A stretch of 64,000 nucleotides of DNA from Iris pallida (Eukaryota; Streptophyta; Magnoliopsida; Asparagales; Iridaceae), in NCBI GenBank assembly GCA_029216955.1, contig JANAVB010002199.1:17104982-17168981 (forward strand), in the 5' to 3' direction. The notes below the pieces were generated by a model. It was not told where the DNA came from, searched no databases, and saw nothing but the letters and a program-made list of their open reading frames with translations. Shown here one piece after another: positions 45,081 to 63,185 of this stretch; positions within the stretch are counted from its first letter, which is position 1; each line of letters starts with the position of its first letter. The position numbers and the translations under genes were made by a program.

Positions 45081-46190
45081 ACTTGGTTTCACTTCCAAAC
45101 TATTATATTGATACAGTATTCCATCTATAGGTCCTCGAGGCACTGTTCTTGGACTCAGTCGACTTATCCATCACATCGCAGGCGAGTACATTCTCTGATA
45201 ATATTTCTGTTTTATGATATCGTTTATGTTTCTTGCATTTAGTGTAGATATCCTTGTTCTCTTGACATATTGTTCGCACGGATTGGTATTTCTCTGGATC
45301 CCGTCATGAGATGTTATTTCTCGCTTTCCTTGGTATATCTTGTGCAAGTCTTTCTTGTTCCTTGTGCATTGTATAGACACGATTCCTGCGAAGGCTAGCT
45401 ACCCTCTCGGAGAATCGCGTGTCATGATGTGTCATGGTTGGATCCACTATACTAGTCGGGGACGGGGAGTATTAGTGTAGATGTGTGGTCATTATCCACC
45501 TTGTTATTCTTGTAGATCGTATGAGTGTTAATCATACACCCCACGTATGATTAACCAGGCAGTAGACCTTGTGCAGACCCAAGTCGGCCACATGTTGAAA
45601 CTAGTACTCACACACTTAGATAGATGATTCTTGATTCTTGTACATGCCATGATCAGTTTTACTTGCCTTGTTCTAGTTCTAGATTTACAGCTTACCTTGC
45701 CATGATACTCACATGTACATTTCATAATTTCTTGTATATTCTCTCTATTTACTGCTACATTTTCAATATTGTCTAACTAGAACTGTTATTTGAGATTTGT
45801 GCTCGTTCCATCCTGACTGGATATGTTGACAAAATTTTAGGAATAGTTGTGCCCTCAGTATTGGACTTCATGATGTTGCTAGCAGAGGTGGATCTCTCTA
45901 TTCTTCTATGTGAGTTGCCTGGTAGTTATCCTTAGTTAGTCTTGTTGTTCCTTCTTTATTTTCCTGTCTTATGATCATTGTAGATTCTAGTTGTTCTAGT
46001 GATATTGTTATTATTTCTCGTCTTATCTTCCTTAGTTTTCGTGATGTGACATGAGTACATTTCTAGTTATGGATCTTTAGATGTTGTAGTTAGTATAGTA
46101 TACTTGACAGCGTTCTACCGCCGATACTGCGGCGTAGGCTGGGCGTGGCCCACGTATTCGTACCCGTATATTCGGGTGCGGGTCGTGACA

Positions 46191-48281
46191 CGTTTTTAGT
46201 GGTGGCCCATACAGGTCAGTCTTTGCTATTAATGCGAAGTCATGGTAGTACTTGAGCTTATCTGTACTACTACGAGCCTGCCCTAGGATTAAGGTTGAGT
46301 CATGGAATATTTTAGGATTTTGGTACTCCGTCACATATTAGGAACTCTTGGTAGATTCCAGGGATGACCCCTGAGAATCTTATTTCGAACTTTTTGAAAT
46401 TTTTTCCATTCATTCCAGTCCGTCCTGATTTCTGAAATATTTGTCCGTATCAAACTTTATTCTTTCTTGTAATGAGTTTGTGGACCCCAGAGGGAAGGTA
46501 TAAGTTGAACTTATATATCTTCTAGGTTGAGATGAGAATATGATCTGCCAGTCTTATATCAGGTTGAGATTGTTTTAGATTATATTTCCAATGATTTCCT
46601 TTATCTTGACCTAGATCGTACCTTTGGGACTTCTCCTGAAAACTTTTCCTAAATCCTGTCTCGAAATCTGTTCTGCTAGTTTTCATTACTTATCCTTGAT
46701 TCGTCGTTGAATTTTAAATCTTGATGTTCGTTCGTTGTTGACTTTGACTTTGTATCTAAGATCAATTTTTTTTATGAATTGAGTTAAGATATTCTGATAA
46801 ACTTATTTGATGAGAACGATAAATGTCTACTTTATTTATGAAGTTTAGAATTTATCGCAGTCATACTAGCTAGCACGACAGGGACGTGGAGCCTGATGTT
46901 GGTTATACTATCCTAGTTATGGAATTTGGATTTTCTTGCAGCCATACCGATTGGCGTGGTAAGAATTCCAGATGACATGATTTTAGGGTGTATATCTTAG
47001 TGGTGGACTCCATCGTTATTGCAGCTATGCTTATTGACGTGGCGAAAATTCTATAATTTCAGGAAGACGTGTATGGTTATCAGACTGTATCTTAAATTGG
47101 ATCACTTCGTTATGACCGGATGAGCAAGAATAAATTCTTATCATCATTCTTCTCCGTCTTGGTTGACTCTGTCTATCTACAGCTTAATTAGGATTTTCTC
47201 AACACGATTGTTGTGTTCCATCTTCCTATGATTTGACTAAACTCTTCTTCGCTAACCACTTGGGTAATTCTTCTTGTCCTTCCCGATAATTGTTGAAAGT
47301 GTCTCATGGGTTGATTCAGGAAAGGTTCGAAAGGTAATTTATCCTTGTATTACGGAATCGGGGGTTTACATCCAGAGAAATACTGGCGAGACATGACTTC
47401 AGATAACGGCATCATGGTTAAATATGTTTCTCGAATTCTACTTGGACCACTCCCTAAGCATTTTGACTAACATCTTCTCCTTATTTTTGCAAAATTGTTT
47501 GGAAATATTTCACTGATATTAGCCAAGTTAAGTTCAGGAACCTATATTATCTGGCGTGGCAGCTGTGCACTGCAGCATCCGTCGTATTATGGAACAAGGA
47601 AGTTAATCGCAGCTAGATGCACACTAGCGCGATAGTAACTTCATGTGACATAATTACGGAGGTACATGGTTCTTGAGTTTTACTTCGACTACGTCATATG
47701 TATTTCGTTTGGCCTTGTACTATTCTTGAAAATATTTCGATAATCTTTCCTGTCTTGCTTGACCCTTACCTTGTCTAAATATTAATATGGATTGCTAGAC
47801 CCAGTCTTAGGCCCTTGTTACCTTCTATTTTTGACGATTGGATAGCCAGACCTTATTAGCAGATTTTGTAGTGTAACTGTAATATGTTAATGTGTGATTG
47901 TGATGAGTATATTTCTTGGAGATTCATTGGGTTAAGCTTATAGGACAGATATGAGTGACTGACTATAGTGGACTTAGAAACCATTAAGAATGATTAGTTT
48001 GATAGTATAAATTGGTTTTAAGGTATCTAAGAAGGAGTAATGAAATATTATATTTAGTGACTACGGATTTAGGACTAGAATCTGGTGCTTAGATTTGAGG
48101 GTTATATTCAGGAGTTCGTGAGTAAAGAGAGAAGGCTCAATGTCCAGAATAGATTTTGAATGTACAATTTCAAGGAGCTTGTGATTAATAGGATAAAGAT
48201 ACTTAGGACGGGATAAGGAAACAAACAAATTGCTATAGAGATTGGAATTCTGGTTGATGGTCAATCATTGTGATATATATA
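46191..48281 (+). other. Interior of the Gypsy-derived element, left part, non-coding
   Basis: No protein domain recognised. A degenerate phrase like GCAGCCATACCGATTGGCGTGG recurs near 46857, 46938 and 47018, with weaker forms near 47560 and 47609. Confidence 0.6.
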
Positions 48282-48499
48282 CACTACACCAAAATAGCTA
48301 ATTAGGAACACTAGACGTATTTTAATCTGGAACGCCTATTTAGCGTGCCTAGGTCTTGATACGAAAAAAAAGTGTGCCAAAATAAAAAAATGTTTCAAAT
48401 ATTATATTTTTATTTTTAATAGAAATTATTTATTTTGGAACACACACAAAACCGTTCCAAAATGATAAAATTCAATTCACATGGATGTCACATGACCTT

Positions 48500-48780
48500 A
48501 ACAAAGCATACAACCCCTTTTCTTTTAATCTGGCACGCATAACCCTCCTCTATTTTTGCAATCCCCCTCTCCCTTATCTCTGGCGGGAATTGAAAATTAT
48601 TCGGAAAATCCATTGCTTCTTTGGCGGCCGTCCTTTTCTCTCTATACTCGGCTGTCGGGTATGAATCATTGTCGGCGTCGGGTCTCGTCGTCCTCTTCTC
48701 TCCATCCAGTTGGGTCTGAATCATCGGCGGGATCACGGGCTGTCTCTCCGTCCTCATGTCGCCGTCCTCGAACTCTAAGG
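48500..48780 (+). other. GC-richer gene-like segment inside the CACTA element
   Basis: Locally GC-rich with an open frame from 48556 and a donor-like AAG/GTATTTG at about 48780. It looks like the 5' part of a captured gene, but no family was recognised. Confidence 0.35.
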
Positions 48781-51700
48781 TATTTGTATTCCTTTATTAT
48801 TTTTGAAACCCTAAAAAAATTTGATGGGTTAAAATGGCTCTTTGCTATATGCCGTGGAAGAATTTGGGACATTTGGTGAGTGATTTGACGGTAGGTTCCT
48901 CCATAACTCTTGTATTATTCTCTTCTCTAATTCTAACAGTAATGTTCCCTCAATTACACATTAGCCTATGAACACTGCCAATCTTTAGTGAACCATGTAA
49001 ACTCAGTGTGCATTGTACTTCTCCTTTTGTGTTTGGTTTCTTTCTGTTCCCATGGGAGGGGTTGTTTTCTGGTTATTTTTGTCCAGCTATGTTGCAGGGA
49101 CGCTATAAGAACATGGCGACCTACATTTTTCTAGAAAACTAGTGTATACACACGCACCCACACATATATCTGTATGTGTGTATGGCACATGTTGTTAGTA
49201 CGTGTCTTTGTATTTTTAAGATAATTGAATATTTGCATCTTTGTAAAATAGCTATTTGGTTTATAAGAAATTAAAATGTCACAACAGAAATGTTTTAACT
49301 TTTAACTTGTATACTTGACTTTTATCCTTGAGCAAAGACAATATAAAACATGTTCGACACATGTCCTTATTCGGAGTGCCCGTGCCCAGTTTAAGACAAA
49401 AATACGAGGATACATCAGAACACTTGCCCCCCAATTTCAAATGACATACGAGGACACGTAAATTTGAGTGTCCGACACATGTTCGACTCCGGGAGTGTTA
49501 GTTTCCAATACGTCTCTGACAGGAGAAACATACTAAGATGAGAATGTCCGTGCTACATAGGTGTCTAGTTGGTATCAGCATAAAAGTTCGTTGTTGGTGG
49601 TCGTGGTGCTGCCCATGACCAACTCACTTCTAGCAGCGTTCCAATGCTAATGTTGCTAATTCACAGTGATTTGGTTTGCTCAATTTAGTAATTTTCTTAT
49701 ATACTTTTTTACATTCAACATTCTTTAATGTCCATATTGTGCATTTATGCATGTATCACTTAATTTTGCAGGATGATCCACTTAAATGGAATAGAACAAT
49801 ATTTTAGTTCTCTGAGACCTGCTGTGCTGAACTAACTCAATTGTCATGTTTCTCTTTGTAACATGCAACTTTGCTTTTGGATTGACCATGGTACTATTCC
49901 TTGTCTTTGTTGCTTTATATAGATCATGGCCATTGATGGAGAAATTGATGTCGAGATCCTTAGATTTAGCATCACTAGGCATTGTTCATTGGAGTGGTTC
50001 AAGAAAGGCTTAAAGTTGTTGCAAATGTGATTGGAGCCGCCGATGACACCAGCGTCATTTATTAACGTTGTGCTTTCTATATTAAGCACAAGTGCAGGCG
50101 GCTTGAGCTATACCTTTATATATATTTCAGTTACTCGTACATCACAATATCAGTTCATATTAATTTCATTCTGGTAATTCATAGAGGATTATATTGTCAG
50201 GAGGGTAAGTACGTAAAAATCCTCTTACTTGTTGGTCCAAGAAGCCCTGCAGTTTGTGTTAAGTCGCGTTTTCTTTTGAGCTAGGAGCTATCTAAGGACC
50301 TACATCACAACTTTCTTGTACGTATCTCATCTTCAATTTTTCTTTTTACTGCCTGATAAAAGGGTTTTGTATTTATTACTAGATCGTAAGGGAAAAAAAC
50401 GTTGTTCTCAGTGAGCATTTTAAGGCTTCAGCGACTAGGTAGATTTCAACCTAGAACATAAGGCTGTCTTTGATTATTGTCTATTTGTTTGGTTCTTTGT
50501 TTCAAATATTTTGGAAGCAGAGATTCGAATTCATTGGTCATGTATGCTATGCCTGGAAATTGGTGTTAACATAAACAAATATACTAACCTTGGTATATAT
50601 GTCCTCAGCAATTTGTCTTTGAGTTTAGGTTGTAGTGATATCACTGGAGGTGGTCCAATTGATCATTGACTGTTAAATTTCACCTGGAACTTTGTTGTTG
50701 TTCTGTTCTAAGATATTGGCCATTGTGGATGTCTTCATGAGCAGTTTATAGGAGATCAATGTGATACAAGTTTGTCCAAGCTTTGTTCACATTATTGTAT
50801 GTGAAATATTACTTTCTAAGGAATGCAGAAATCACAATCGTGTTTCCCTAATCGTTGGTTTTTTTCCATTTCTATTGAACCAGAACAGCAAATGGAAGCA
50901 GTGCAACATGCAGTTTGATATCACCCAGATGCAACGCGTTTGATATCACCTAGATGTGATGCTTAACTCAGGTTCTTCCTTTCTTATGGTATCAATATTA
51001 GTGGTTTTGGCAGTTTCGAGGGTTTCGGATTGGAGTTTCTGAATTCATGGATTTGGGAAGCAAAATAGTAACAATTATTTTACAAACTTGAAATTATATC
51101 TAATAAATTTAGGAATAATCTTATATATTATTTGTTATTTTCAGCTAGTTCTGAATGGCATAATATTAATGTTGAATTATTCGTCCACAATAGATGCTTT
51201 TGTTTGTTAATTTCTTTTATATAAAGTACTCACGTGATATAGTTTTGGATCGAATAATATTCACGTGTATGAGCATGCTGACCTTGCCACGATTGAGTTT
51301 TTGTGTTAGAATTATTTTTGCCATAGTTTGGGAGGTTTCAAATAATTAGATTGGATTTGGCAAAGAGAGGTTAACCCTCTTCTCATTTTTATTAGAACCT
51401 TGCTATTGAAATAAATCCTCCTCTCCTCCCAGTTATTACACCTTTAATCTCCTCATGTGATTATAATGGCCAAAGGACCTTCCTGATATGGCTAACAAGA
51501 CAGTACCTACAATAATAGGACTCTTAGTCCTTATATTCATCCTGGACCCTACAGTTAATCCCTACCATTAGATGAAAAAATTATGTGACTCGGGAACCCT
51601 AGACCAAAAACCAAGACCGAAACTGACTATGGACAAAAACTGCCGCTGATGCCTGTCAACCAGTCAGTTAACTGGTTTGATTGGTTTTTTGCCAATCTGC

Positions 51701-53149
51701 CTAGCTTGCTGGTCACTCCATTATCATACATCTTCTTCAATTCTTCTGACTTTGATCTCTGACTATGTTGGTCCAGCAGGTCCTCATAGTCGTCATCTTG
51801 CACCTCAGAGTAGTCCTAGTCACTCTACGAAGAGCCTCTTTGATCATATGAATTTCTGAAACAAATTAGTTCAGAAACTTGTCGTAATGTTGAAAAAATC
51901 TTGCACAATCTGCAAAATAGTCACCTACTTCTCAATACTAAAATAATAAATAATATTAGATTCACACTCAGTGAAAACTGCACTTTCAACCCTATATATT
52001 CCAAACAAGGTTTCTGAATTAGGAAAGCAGAGCAATAACATACCTCCTTGTAGTCATGAGTTATGAAGGAAGTCATGATGAAGAATAATATACAGAGGAA
52101 AACTGCTGCAGACAATAAGTGGCGGAAACACAATCTCCTATTCAAGGACTCGACAAGTAAGAAACCCTGTCAATTGGAATTAGAAAGTAGAGAAGTTAAT
52201 ATAAATAAATTAAGTAATCATTTGTATCATCTGTTAGAACAAAACTGGACGCTATACATCTAGAAGATTTTCTTTCCGCAAAACTTCCTGAAGTTCTTAA
52301 GATAGTTGAAAACTGTCCCATCCAAATTTTAGCCAAGTGCAGTGTAGGTTTTGGAGTCTTCTTACGACTATCAGTATCGACGGGTTGGGTAGTTCGGCAA
52401 TTTTTGGCCAGAGTTTCAGACATATTCGTCGAAAAGACATAAAATACTAACAACATATATGATATATTTTTGCATTATTTTATGTATTATTTGTTGAACC
52501 TTTGTAGCATTAAATCTAAACTGGAGTACTTTTTAACATTTATGAACCCTTTACCCATAATAGATATCATTGGTTATTATCTGCTTTTAGACAAAGTGTG
52601 CCTTTAATAGCTAGTTTTAAATGTTACAACAGTAAGATTGATGATGTTGTGAATTTAGACCTTCGTATGAGTATCAGAGTCGATGCGATACGACCGAAAT
52701 TTATGGATATTTGTCGACACTGTGAACAATGAAATTGCTTTATGAAATAACCTTCATCAAGTATAGTGTACCTAAGTATAGTGAAGTGTCAAGTGTGTGA
52801 GGGTGTGAAATTCATGAAACAGTACCGGAAGCTGCTATTCTTGTGTACCTATGTGAGTGTCCAGTTGATGTGTCAAGTAGGAGTGTCAGTATAGTATAGA
52901 TATAAATGGGTATAGACATGGGTAATATGTAGATGCATTGCAACGGTGCTGAACTGGAAAGTTTAGAAGTGATGTACTCTAGGTAATGTTGTGCACCACA
53001 GATTCTATTGTATCAGTGTATAAATTCCTTTTCAATGACATTTTTCTGGTTATTGACTGGTTTTTTAGTTAGAATTCATTTTGAATGACATTTTCTTTAG
53101 ACTTTACTCTCATAAATGTCTACTAATAGAGCTATTTTTGCTTTATAGG

Positions 53150-53219
53150 ACCTATAGTGACTAAAATTATGATTGCTTTAAGAGAAATTGGGACATACAA
53201 AGAATCCTTAGATCCCAGG
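53150..53219 (+). other. Exon-like segment inside the CACTA element
   Basis: Preceded by TTTATAG and followed by CCCAG/GTAAAGTG, it reads PIVTKIMIALREIGTYKESL without stop. Splice-like borders and an amphipathic peptide suggest a captured host exon; its parent is not identified. Confidence 0.4.
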
Positions 53220-54678
53220 TAAAGTGCCTTACTCCTTATGCTGCAATATTTTTTATTTACATGGTGTTGCTTTCCTTAGAATCCTTAGAAATTATTCAGT
53301 CTATGCTTTATTTGAAATTATACCATGAAGCGCTTTTAAGCATGATACATGATTGTACAATAAAGTTATAAGTTACAATTGTATTGTGAGATCACAGGTA
53401 GTGAGGGAGTTAATGAGGTCTGTTTACAGCGGCATGGGTTTTCTAATTTATGATGTTTGTACTTTTCAATTTGTTTAATTAATTTAATGTGAAATATGGA
53501 TCCAAGTATTTTGAAAGAAGTGGGATATTATATTTATTGACAGGAATTCTTTTTTGTAATTTTGAAAGAAGTGGGATATTATATCTGAACCATGATTACA
53601 TATTTTTCTTTCAACCTCAAGGTATATTCTTACCAAAAAGTATTTATCCTTTCAATTAATTTATCCTTAAATTAATAGAATATTGTATTCTTAGGTATTT
53701 GTTGTCTAGTAAGATGAACTTATCCCTCGTATTTTTGATTTGGTAATCCACAAGAATTAAATTCCAGATATTCGAAGCCCGAAATCTTAATTTTTATTTC
53801 CCTGAAACTTGATGTTCATAAGAATAATGTTCCAAAATAGGGAAAAAAAGTTATGTGTTTTTTCTTTATGTGTCACATTGAATGAATAAGTTCTCGTGGT
53901 CAAATTATTTTGTCATGGTTTTAAAACAATCTTTGAAATGTCTACAGGTCGTCACATTTTTTGCTTCCTCGTTTATCATCGCTCGAGGCCTCCGGTTACT
54001 AACAAGAACGTCAAGTGTCAGAGGAATTGTGTTCAAAGCTCTCGGATATTATTTTAGCATGATAGTTTAGTAAAGTTGTATTAACAATATTTATGTAAGA
54101 CATTTTGATTTTATTAGTCTATGTAGCTTTAACATGAACTAGTTTGAATGTACTTGTGTTATGGAAGTTCATTTACTTACATTTATATTTTAATGAGTTA
54201 CATTCATAAAATCTTAAGATTACAAGATATTGTCAATTGCCATTTTGTTACAAACTTCATTAGATTGGTGCAAAAAATAAGAACACCTTTTAACTGTTCC
54301 ATTAATTGGTGCAAAAAATAATCTAAAACTCTTTGTTATGAACGTTTCTCTACTGCAACACTTTTTAGTCGTTACAGTAAATGGGCAAAAAAATTCTTAA
54401 AACACTTTGTTAGGAACACATTTATGGTGTTCCAAAACTGGAACACATTTTAGCCATTCCAGTTAGTAAAACGTAAACTAATTTGAAACACTTTGTTAGG
54501 CACGTTTTGTTGGTGTTCCAAATCTGGAACACTATTAATCCGTTCCTATATATGTTTCTTGGAACACTTTAATTCCGTTCCAAAAAATTTGGCAGCCCAA
54601 AAATAGGCACAGAATATAGGCGTTTCGGAAATTATTTGGGACGGAATCTCACCGTTCCAAAATGGCTATTTTGGTGTA

Positions 54679-54681
<3 letters not shown>

Positions 54682-54741
<60 letters not shown>

Positions 54742-54995
54742 GTATCTCGAGGATGACCTATATTTTAGAGTATATGTAAAGGTTCTTATTGATATGAAGA
54801 TTCTAAGGGGTAAAGTGACATAGTTTTTATGGAATAAGCATGTTGAACCTGAACCAAATGATTGTAGAGAGAAACAGTATAGATGATCACAAAGGTAGCA
54901 GATTGAGTACTGTACCCATAGCAGTTGCATGTTTTAGCTTGACCTATAGGATGATTTTAATTTCGAGGACGAAATTTTTATAAGGTGGGTAGGAT
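54682..54995 (+). pseudogene. Decayed chromovirus pol end (chromodomain remnant) next to the 3' LTR
   Basis: From about 54795 the plus strand reads KILRGKVT, stop, FLWNKHVEPEPNDCREKQY, similar in layout to the end of Gypsy chromovirus pol (RNK..VLW.NH..EEATWE). Stop codons break it. It precedes TTTCGAGGACGAAATTTT and the LTR start. Confidence 0.5.
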
Positions 54996-58659
<3,664 letters not shown>

Positions 58660-58664
58660 ATAGG

Positions 58665-60643
58665 CCTATGGTTTCTAATGGGGTTTTGAGTTTCTAATAT
58701 TGAATGGTTAACTGAGATTCAAGAAATTAGATACACATGAGTGATTCAATGTTGTTTTAATCTGAGATTTAGTTAGGAAGTTAAAGTGATTGTGAACATG
58801 AGATAATTGAGTTGGGTTAAATGTTAAACCCCATGCCATGTGCTCTTAAACCATTACTTGTATTCCATAGTCCAAACACACACACATGTACACCTTGACA
58901 CAAGCACATGTATTTCTCTCCTTATCACTCTATGCACATATATATATGTGTATATATATTTATATATAAATATATATCTAAATGTGATATATATATCTTA
59001 ATGTATGTATGTATAATGTGTGTTAATTATGTTAATTAGATATGGTTTGATATGTAAAATATGTGGGAATACATAATGTGTGTAATGTGTAATTAGCCTA
59101 TGGCCTATGAGTGTGTCTGTTTGCCTAGTGAGTCTAAGTTAGACTTGTTTAGTCTTGTTAGACCTAGAATAGACTAGTTAGACTAGTATAGACTTGTTTG
59201 ACTTAGGTTTGACCTAGTTGACCTAGTTTGACTTCTAGGGTTGACCAGAGTTGACCAAGAGTTGACTTTGGTCTGGATTGACCTAGAAATCATGTAGATT
59301 GCATCATAAACATCATCTGTCTTATTTTAAACACATTATAATCTGTATTACTCTGTTTAGGATATTGTGACTCCGGTGCAGACATCTGATATTACACTAC
59401 TCTTTTTAGAGTAGCAGGCGAGTACATTCTCTGATAGTTCTCTCATTTATTTGTCAATTGTTGTACTTCAGTTCTAGTTAGTTGTATGCGATTCTCTATT
59501 ACAATACGTATGGATATTCTGGATTCATGTATACGACACACATTTATTATCTGGCCTCTATTACTGGAATTATTCTGGAATCATTTACTGGTATCATTAT
59601 ATTCTGGCTGGACTCATCTTGAATCATTGTGTCGGATTTCTGGATTCACTTACTGGGAGGAAAAATACTAGAGTAAGACATGTAGACATACCCTATTTCT
59701 GGAATCACCCTTTGCTGGAATCAAACTGGAATGATAGCCATCTCACACCCGGCCAGGTGTGTGATGTGCCGGATTACCCATAGCCGTTTACATGTCGATC
59801 TCGGTATTTTAAAACACACTGCTAGAGTATAGGCTGGACTCACCCTGGAATCATTGATCACTATAACTGGAATCGTCCCTTACTGGATTCATCTTTTATT
59901 AGATTCATCTTGTACTGGACTTACATTGGAGTTACACTTGTCTACATTGCTGTCTGGACTTTATATCATATTACCCTGGTTCAGCTAGTTCTATTTTTAC
60001 AGTCTTCATTGCTATGATTCTTCTCTTGTTTAGTTATTTACTTTTCTTGCACTTTATCTGTCTTTCTTACCATCACCTGAATATAAACTGCCATATTCAT
60101 CAATACAACTGTCTATAACTGCTTTATAGTTCTCTGTCATTTACTTGGGTTTTCTAGATGAGATGTGCTCGTTCCTGTCCTGACTGGACCTGTTGTAAAT
60201 TTTACAGATGATTGCCCTGAGGACACGTGCCCTACATATTACTGACCAGGAGATGGCTTAGCTACCTATGGCCCCGACACTCGGGAGTGATCGGGATTTA
60301 GTTTAGTAGACTTGCATCTGTTTTCATGTAGAGCTTGTTGTATAGAATTGAGACTTGAGATGTATTTGAGATTTGTTTGAGATTGTTGTTATTATTTCAG
60401 TAGTTATTGTTGTCTTCAATTTCTTAGTTATATTCGGTGTTATCTTATCGTGCTTAGACTATGATTGAGTTACACCATATCTTACACTTGTCCTCCGTTC
60501 GGAGTTGATCATGATGAGTACACTATATACTGCATGAGTTGATGGTAGTTAGAGACTTAGAACAGCGTTCTACCGCCGACACTGCGGCGTAGGCTGGGCG
60601 CCGTTACGTACTCGTACCCTCACAGTGGGTGCGGGTCGTGACA
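58665..60643 (+). repeat. Distal segment of the 5.1-kb solo LTR
   Basis: Includes TTGAC motifs (59160-59280), many CTGGAATCA/CTGGATTCAT repeats (59510-59930) and the conserved LTR end. Confidence 0.75.
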
Positions 60644-60648
60644 TAATG

Positions 60649-63026
60649 GAAAAGTGCAGGCTAAACAGTTGAAACAATATTTTCCAGTAGTTCTACGATT
60701 AAAAACAATGTGATTTGAATGTGTAATCGTCTATGACCGGCTTGGGTTATACAATAGCGTCCTAGCGACGCGATACGACTTATCCCCATGTGTAAGAGGG
60801 GTAAGCTTGTACAATCCTGCAATATAGGGGGGGTATTGGCCATAAACGTTACACTATTCCCCCAATTCCCACAATCAATATCAATCAATATCTGAACCCT
60901 AGGAGAGGGTTCCGTGTAGCAATGTGGTTAAAACATGCAGCTAGACAATTACTAAATAAAATACAAGAAAACATAACCGTAACTTGCCTTTGTTTATGAC
61001 TGGATCAGTAAAATCGGTTCCGAGGAGGATGTCAGGTTCGTCTCCGAGATCCTACAGTTGAGAACCTTGACTTAGAACCAATATGAAACCATTCTAGGTG
61101 TGCTAGTTACAATTTCTAGAATTGGTCCTAATTCAGTTTTAAGTTTATTAATTATTCTACCGAAAAACGTCTAACGTCGCAATTCTACGTTTGTTATTAT
61201 TTAATTAAAATAAGCCGGTTATTGATTAATTGGAAAAATGGCAATTACCAGTTAATTTGGCAAAACTTAGTATTTTGTAATATCATATATAAAACTAATA
61301 TTTTTTTTAAATGAGAAGAACGTGAATTTGTTTAAATAACAAACTTGTAATTTTACTAATTTATTTACTGTAAGAAAACCTTATTAATTTTCTATATTAA
61401 AATAAATACTCATTTTTAATAATCTACGCGTTTAAAGCCAAAACAATAACTCAGAAAATAAAGAAAAGCTATGCTACACAATACAGGGTCGCAGCAAAGA
61501 AAATAGAAAACTGGGCTTATGCCCTTACAATTATTTACATAAATGAATTTTAAGAATAATAATAAAACTCGGGTGAATCCTGAACTCCGGAAAGCAGTCC
61601 ATTCAGCAGGCCGAAGCCCTGCACCAAAAATACTAACAGCAGTACCCGTTCTAAAAATAATAATTATAAATTAAAGATAATAATTAATTGCATCTCAGAC
61701 TTGGTTCAAAATATCATTTTTAGCTAATGCCTCAACGTCCGGACAATACCGGTTTCGTTTGCATTTCGCTAGGGCCCACAGACCGGTACGGTCGTCGCCC
61801 GAAAACAAAAATCAACTAAATAATTCCTTTGCAAAATAACTAGTTTTGGAAAATATTTCAAAACTTTTTAAGAAAATTTGGGCAGCATTTCCTCTATAAC
61901 TGGGACAACCCAATACTGGGAAAATGCCAACAAACACCAAAATAATTATCCCAAACCAGGGAAACCCACTGAAAATAATTTTCATCCACAAAATATATGA
62001 AAAATCACATTCACAGAACGTTTCCGAAATACATTTCAGAAAACCCGAAAATACCACGGAAACAACTAGGAAAAAGATCACAGAACCAAATGTACCAGTT
62101 TCGAAAATTCTGAAACTAAACTCGGAATTCTCACAGACAACAAACCACATAATCTTTTCGAAGGAAAGTTAGGAATTCGAAGAAACCGAAAACGCAACCG
62201 AATCCCGGGACGGGATCGTGAACCGTATCATCATTGACACTACGGAAAGGACACGGGGACACGGAAGTATACCTCGGATTGCTCGGCTAGAGCTCTCAGA
62301 TGAAAATGGGAGAAAGAAATACGCGGGCAGCGGATCAGGAGATCGGGGACCCGCGAAAACACGGGAAGCTCGGCGAGGGGGCGCTGGAGGCGCGCTGGTT
62401 GCTGGCCGGCGATGGAGGGCGGCCGGGGACGCGCGGCCTGGGCTGGACGCTGCCGAGGGCAGCGCGCGGCGGAGTGGCGAGGCCACCGGAGGCCGGAGGG
62501 CGCGGGCGGTCGCGGGAAGCGGGGTCGGGGCACACGGGAGAGCTCTGGAGGGGGAGCGGTTTGAGAGATGGGTTTGGGAAAAAGTGAAATAGGGTGGTGG
62601 TGGTGTTGAGAGTTTGTTAAGAAGAAAGAGAGTATGGAGTAGTGGGAGAGGTGGTGGTGGTGGTGTGTTCTTAAGGAGAAGGAGGAGGAGAATGGTGTGG
62701 AAATGAGTGAGGGGGAGAAAAAATTGGTATGCTGAAGAATAGGGGGGAGTGGGTTGCTCAAGAATAGGGAGAGTGGGTTGCTGGCTTGGTCGTGAGTGAC
62801 CAAGCCAAAGGACTTATTATTATTATTTTTTTATAAATAATAATTAATACTAGATCCTAACTAGGATTTCAAAAATAAAAGAATTGGATCGGGATCGGGT
62901 TTCGGGAAATCGAATCGGGTTCGAACTCGGGTTCGGAGTCCGGACTCGAGATCAGGGCAGGGCCACAATCAAAAATCAACAATAATTTTAAAATAATATT
63001 TTTCCTAAATTCGACTAATAAATAAA

Positions 63027-63058
<32 letters not shown>

Positions 63059-63151
63059 GTAATAATATACAATAATAATAATAAATAATAATAACTAAAC
63101 TAATTATCGTTAACTGGCAAAATCCAATAAATTAAAAATCAGGGTTTCACA
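60649..63151 (-). repeat. Gypsy 3' LTR, proximal segment
   Basis: Runs on the minus strand from TGTGAAACCC at 63151. Contains a GC-rich tract (62290-62560) with only composition-driven open frames and an ATA/AAT microsatellite (63030-63090). Confidence 0.8.
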
Positions 63152-63185
63152 ATCTTTCCTCCTTAGAAAATTTCGTCCTCGAAAT
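63152..63185 (-). promoter_or_regulatory. Gypsy polypurine tract and preceding motif
   Basis: Minus strand TTTCGAGGACGAAATTTTC followed by AAGGAGGAAAGAT directly before the LTR. The same arrangement is at 54955-54995 in the other Gypsy-derived element. Confidence 0.75.

Larger units (their letters stand above)
42418..46190 (+). repeat. 5' LTR of the large Gypsy-derived element (3773 bp)
   Basis: Contains (TA)n tracts, a 168-bp MITE absent from the other LTR (43652-43819), a GAGAATGAGGAG minisatellite (44060-44600) and a cluster of TTGAC motifs (44690-45080). Confidence 0.9.
48282..54681. mobile_element. CACTA (EnSpm) element, non-autonomous, 6400 bp
   Basis: Terminal inverted repeat CACTACACCAAAATAGC at both ends with 3-bp duplication ATA (48279-48281, 54682-54684). 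Subterminal regions (48290-48480 and 54270-54660) repeat GGAACA/TGTTCC motifs in both orientations, as expected for CACTA elements. No transposase is recognisable in the 5.8-kb interior. The interior includes exon-like segments bounded by splice-like sites. Confidence 0.92.

Noticed and set aside
62218..62803. Overlapping open frames in a GC-rich part of the Gypsy LTR
   Set aside because: Open on both strands by composition and lie within an LTR; no family recognised.
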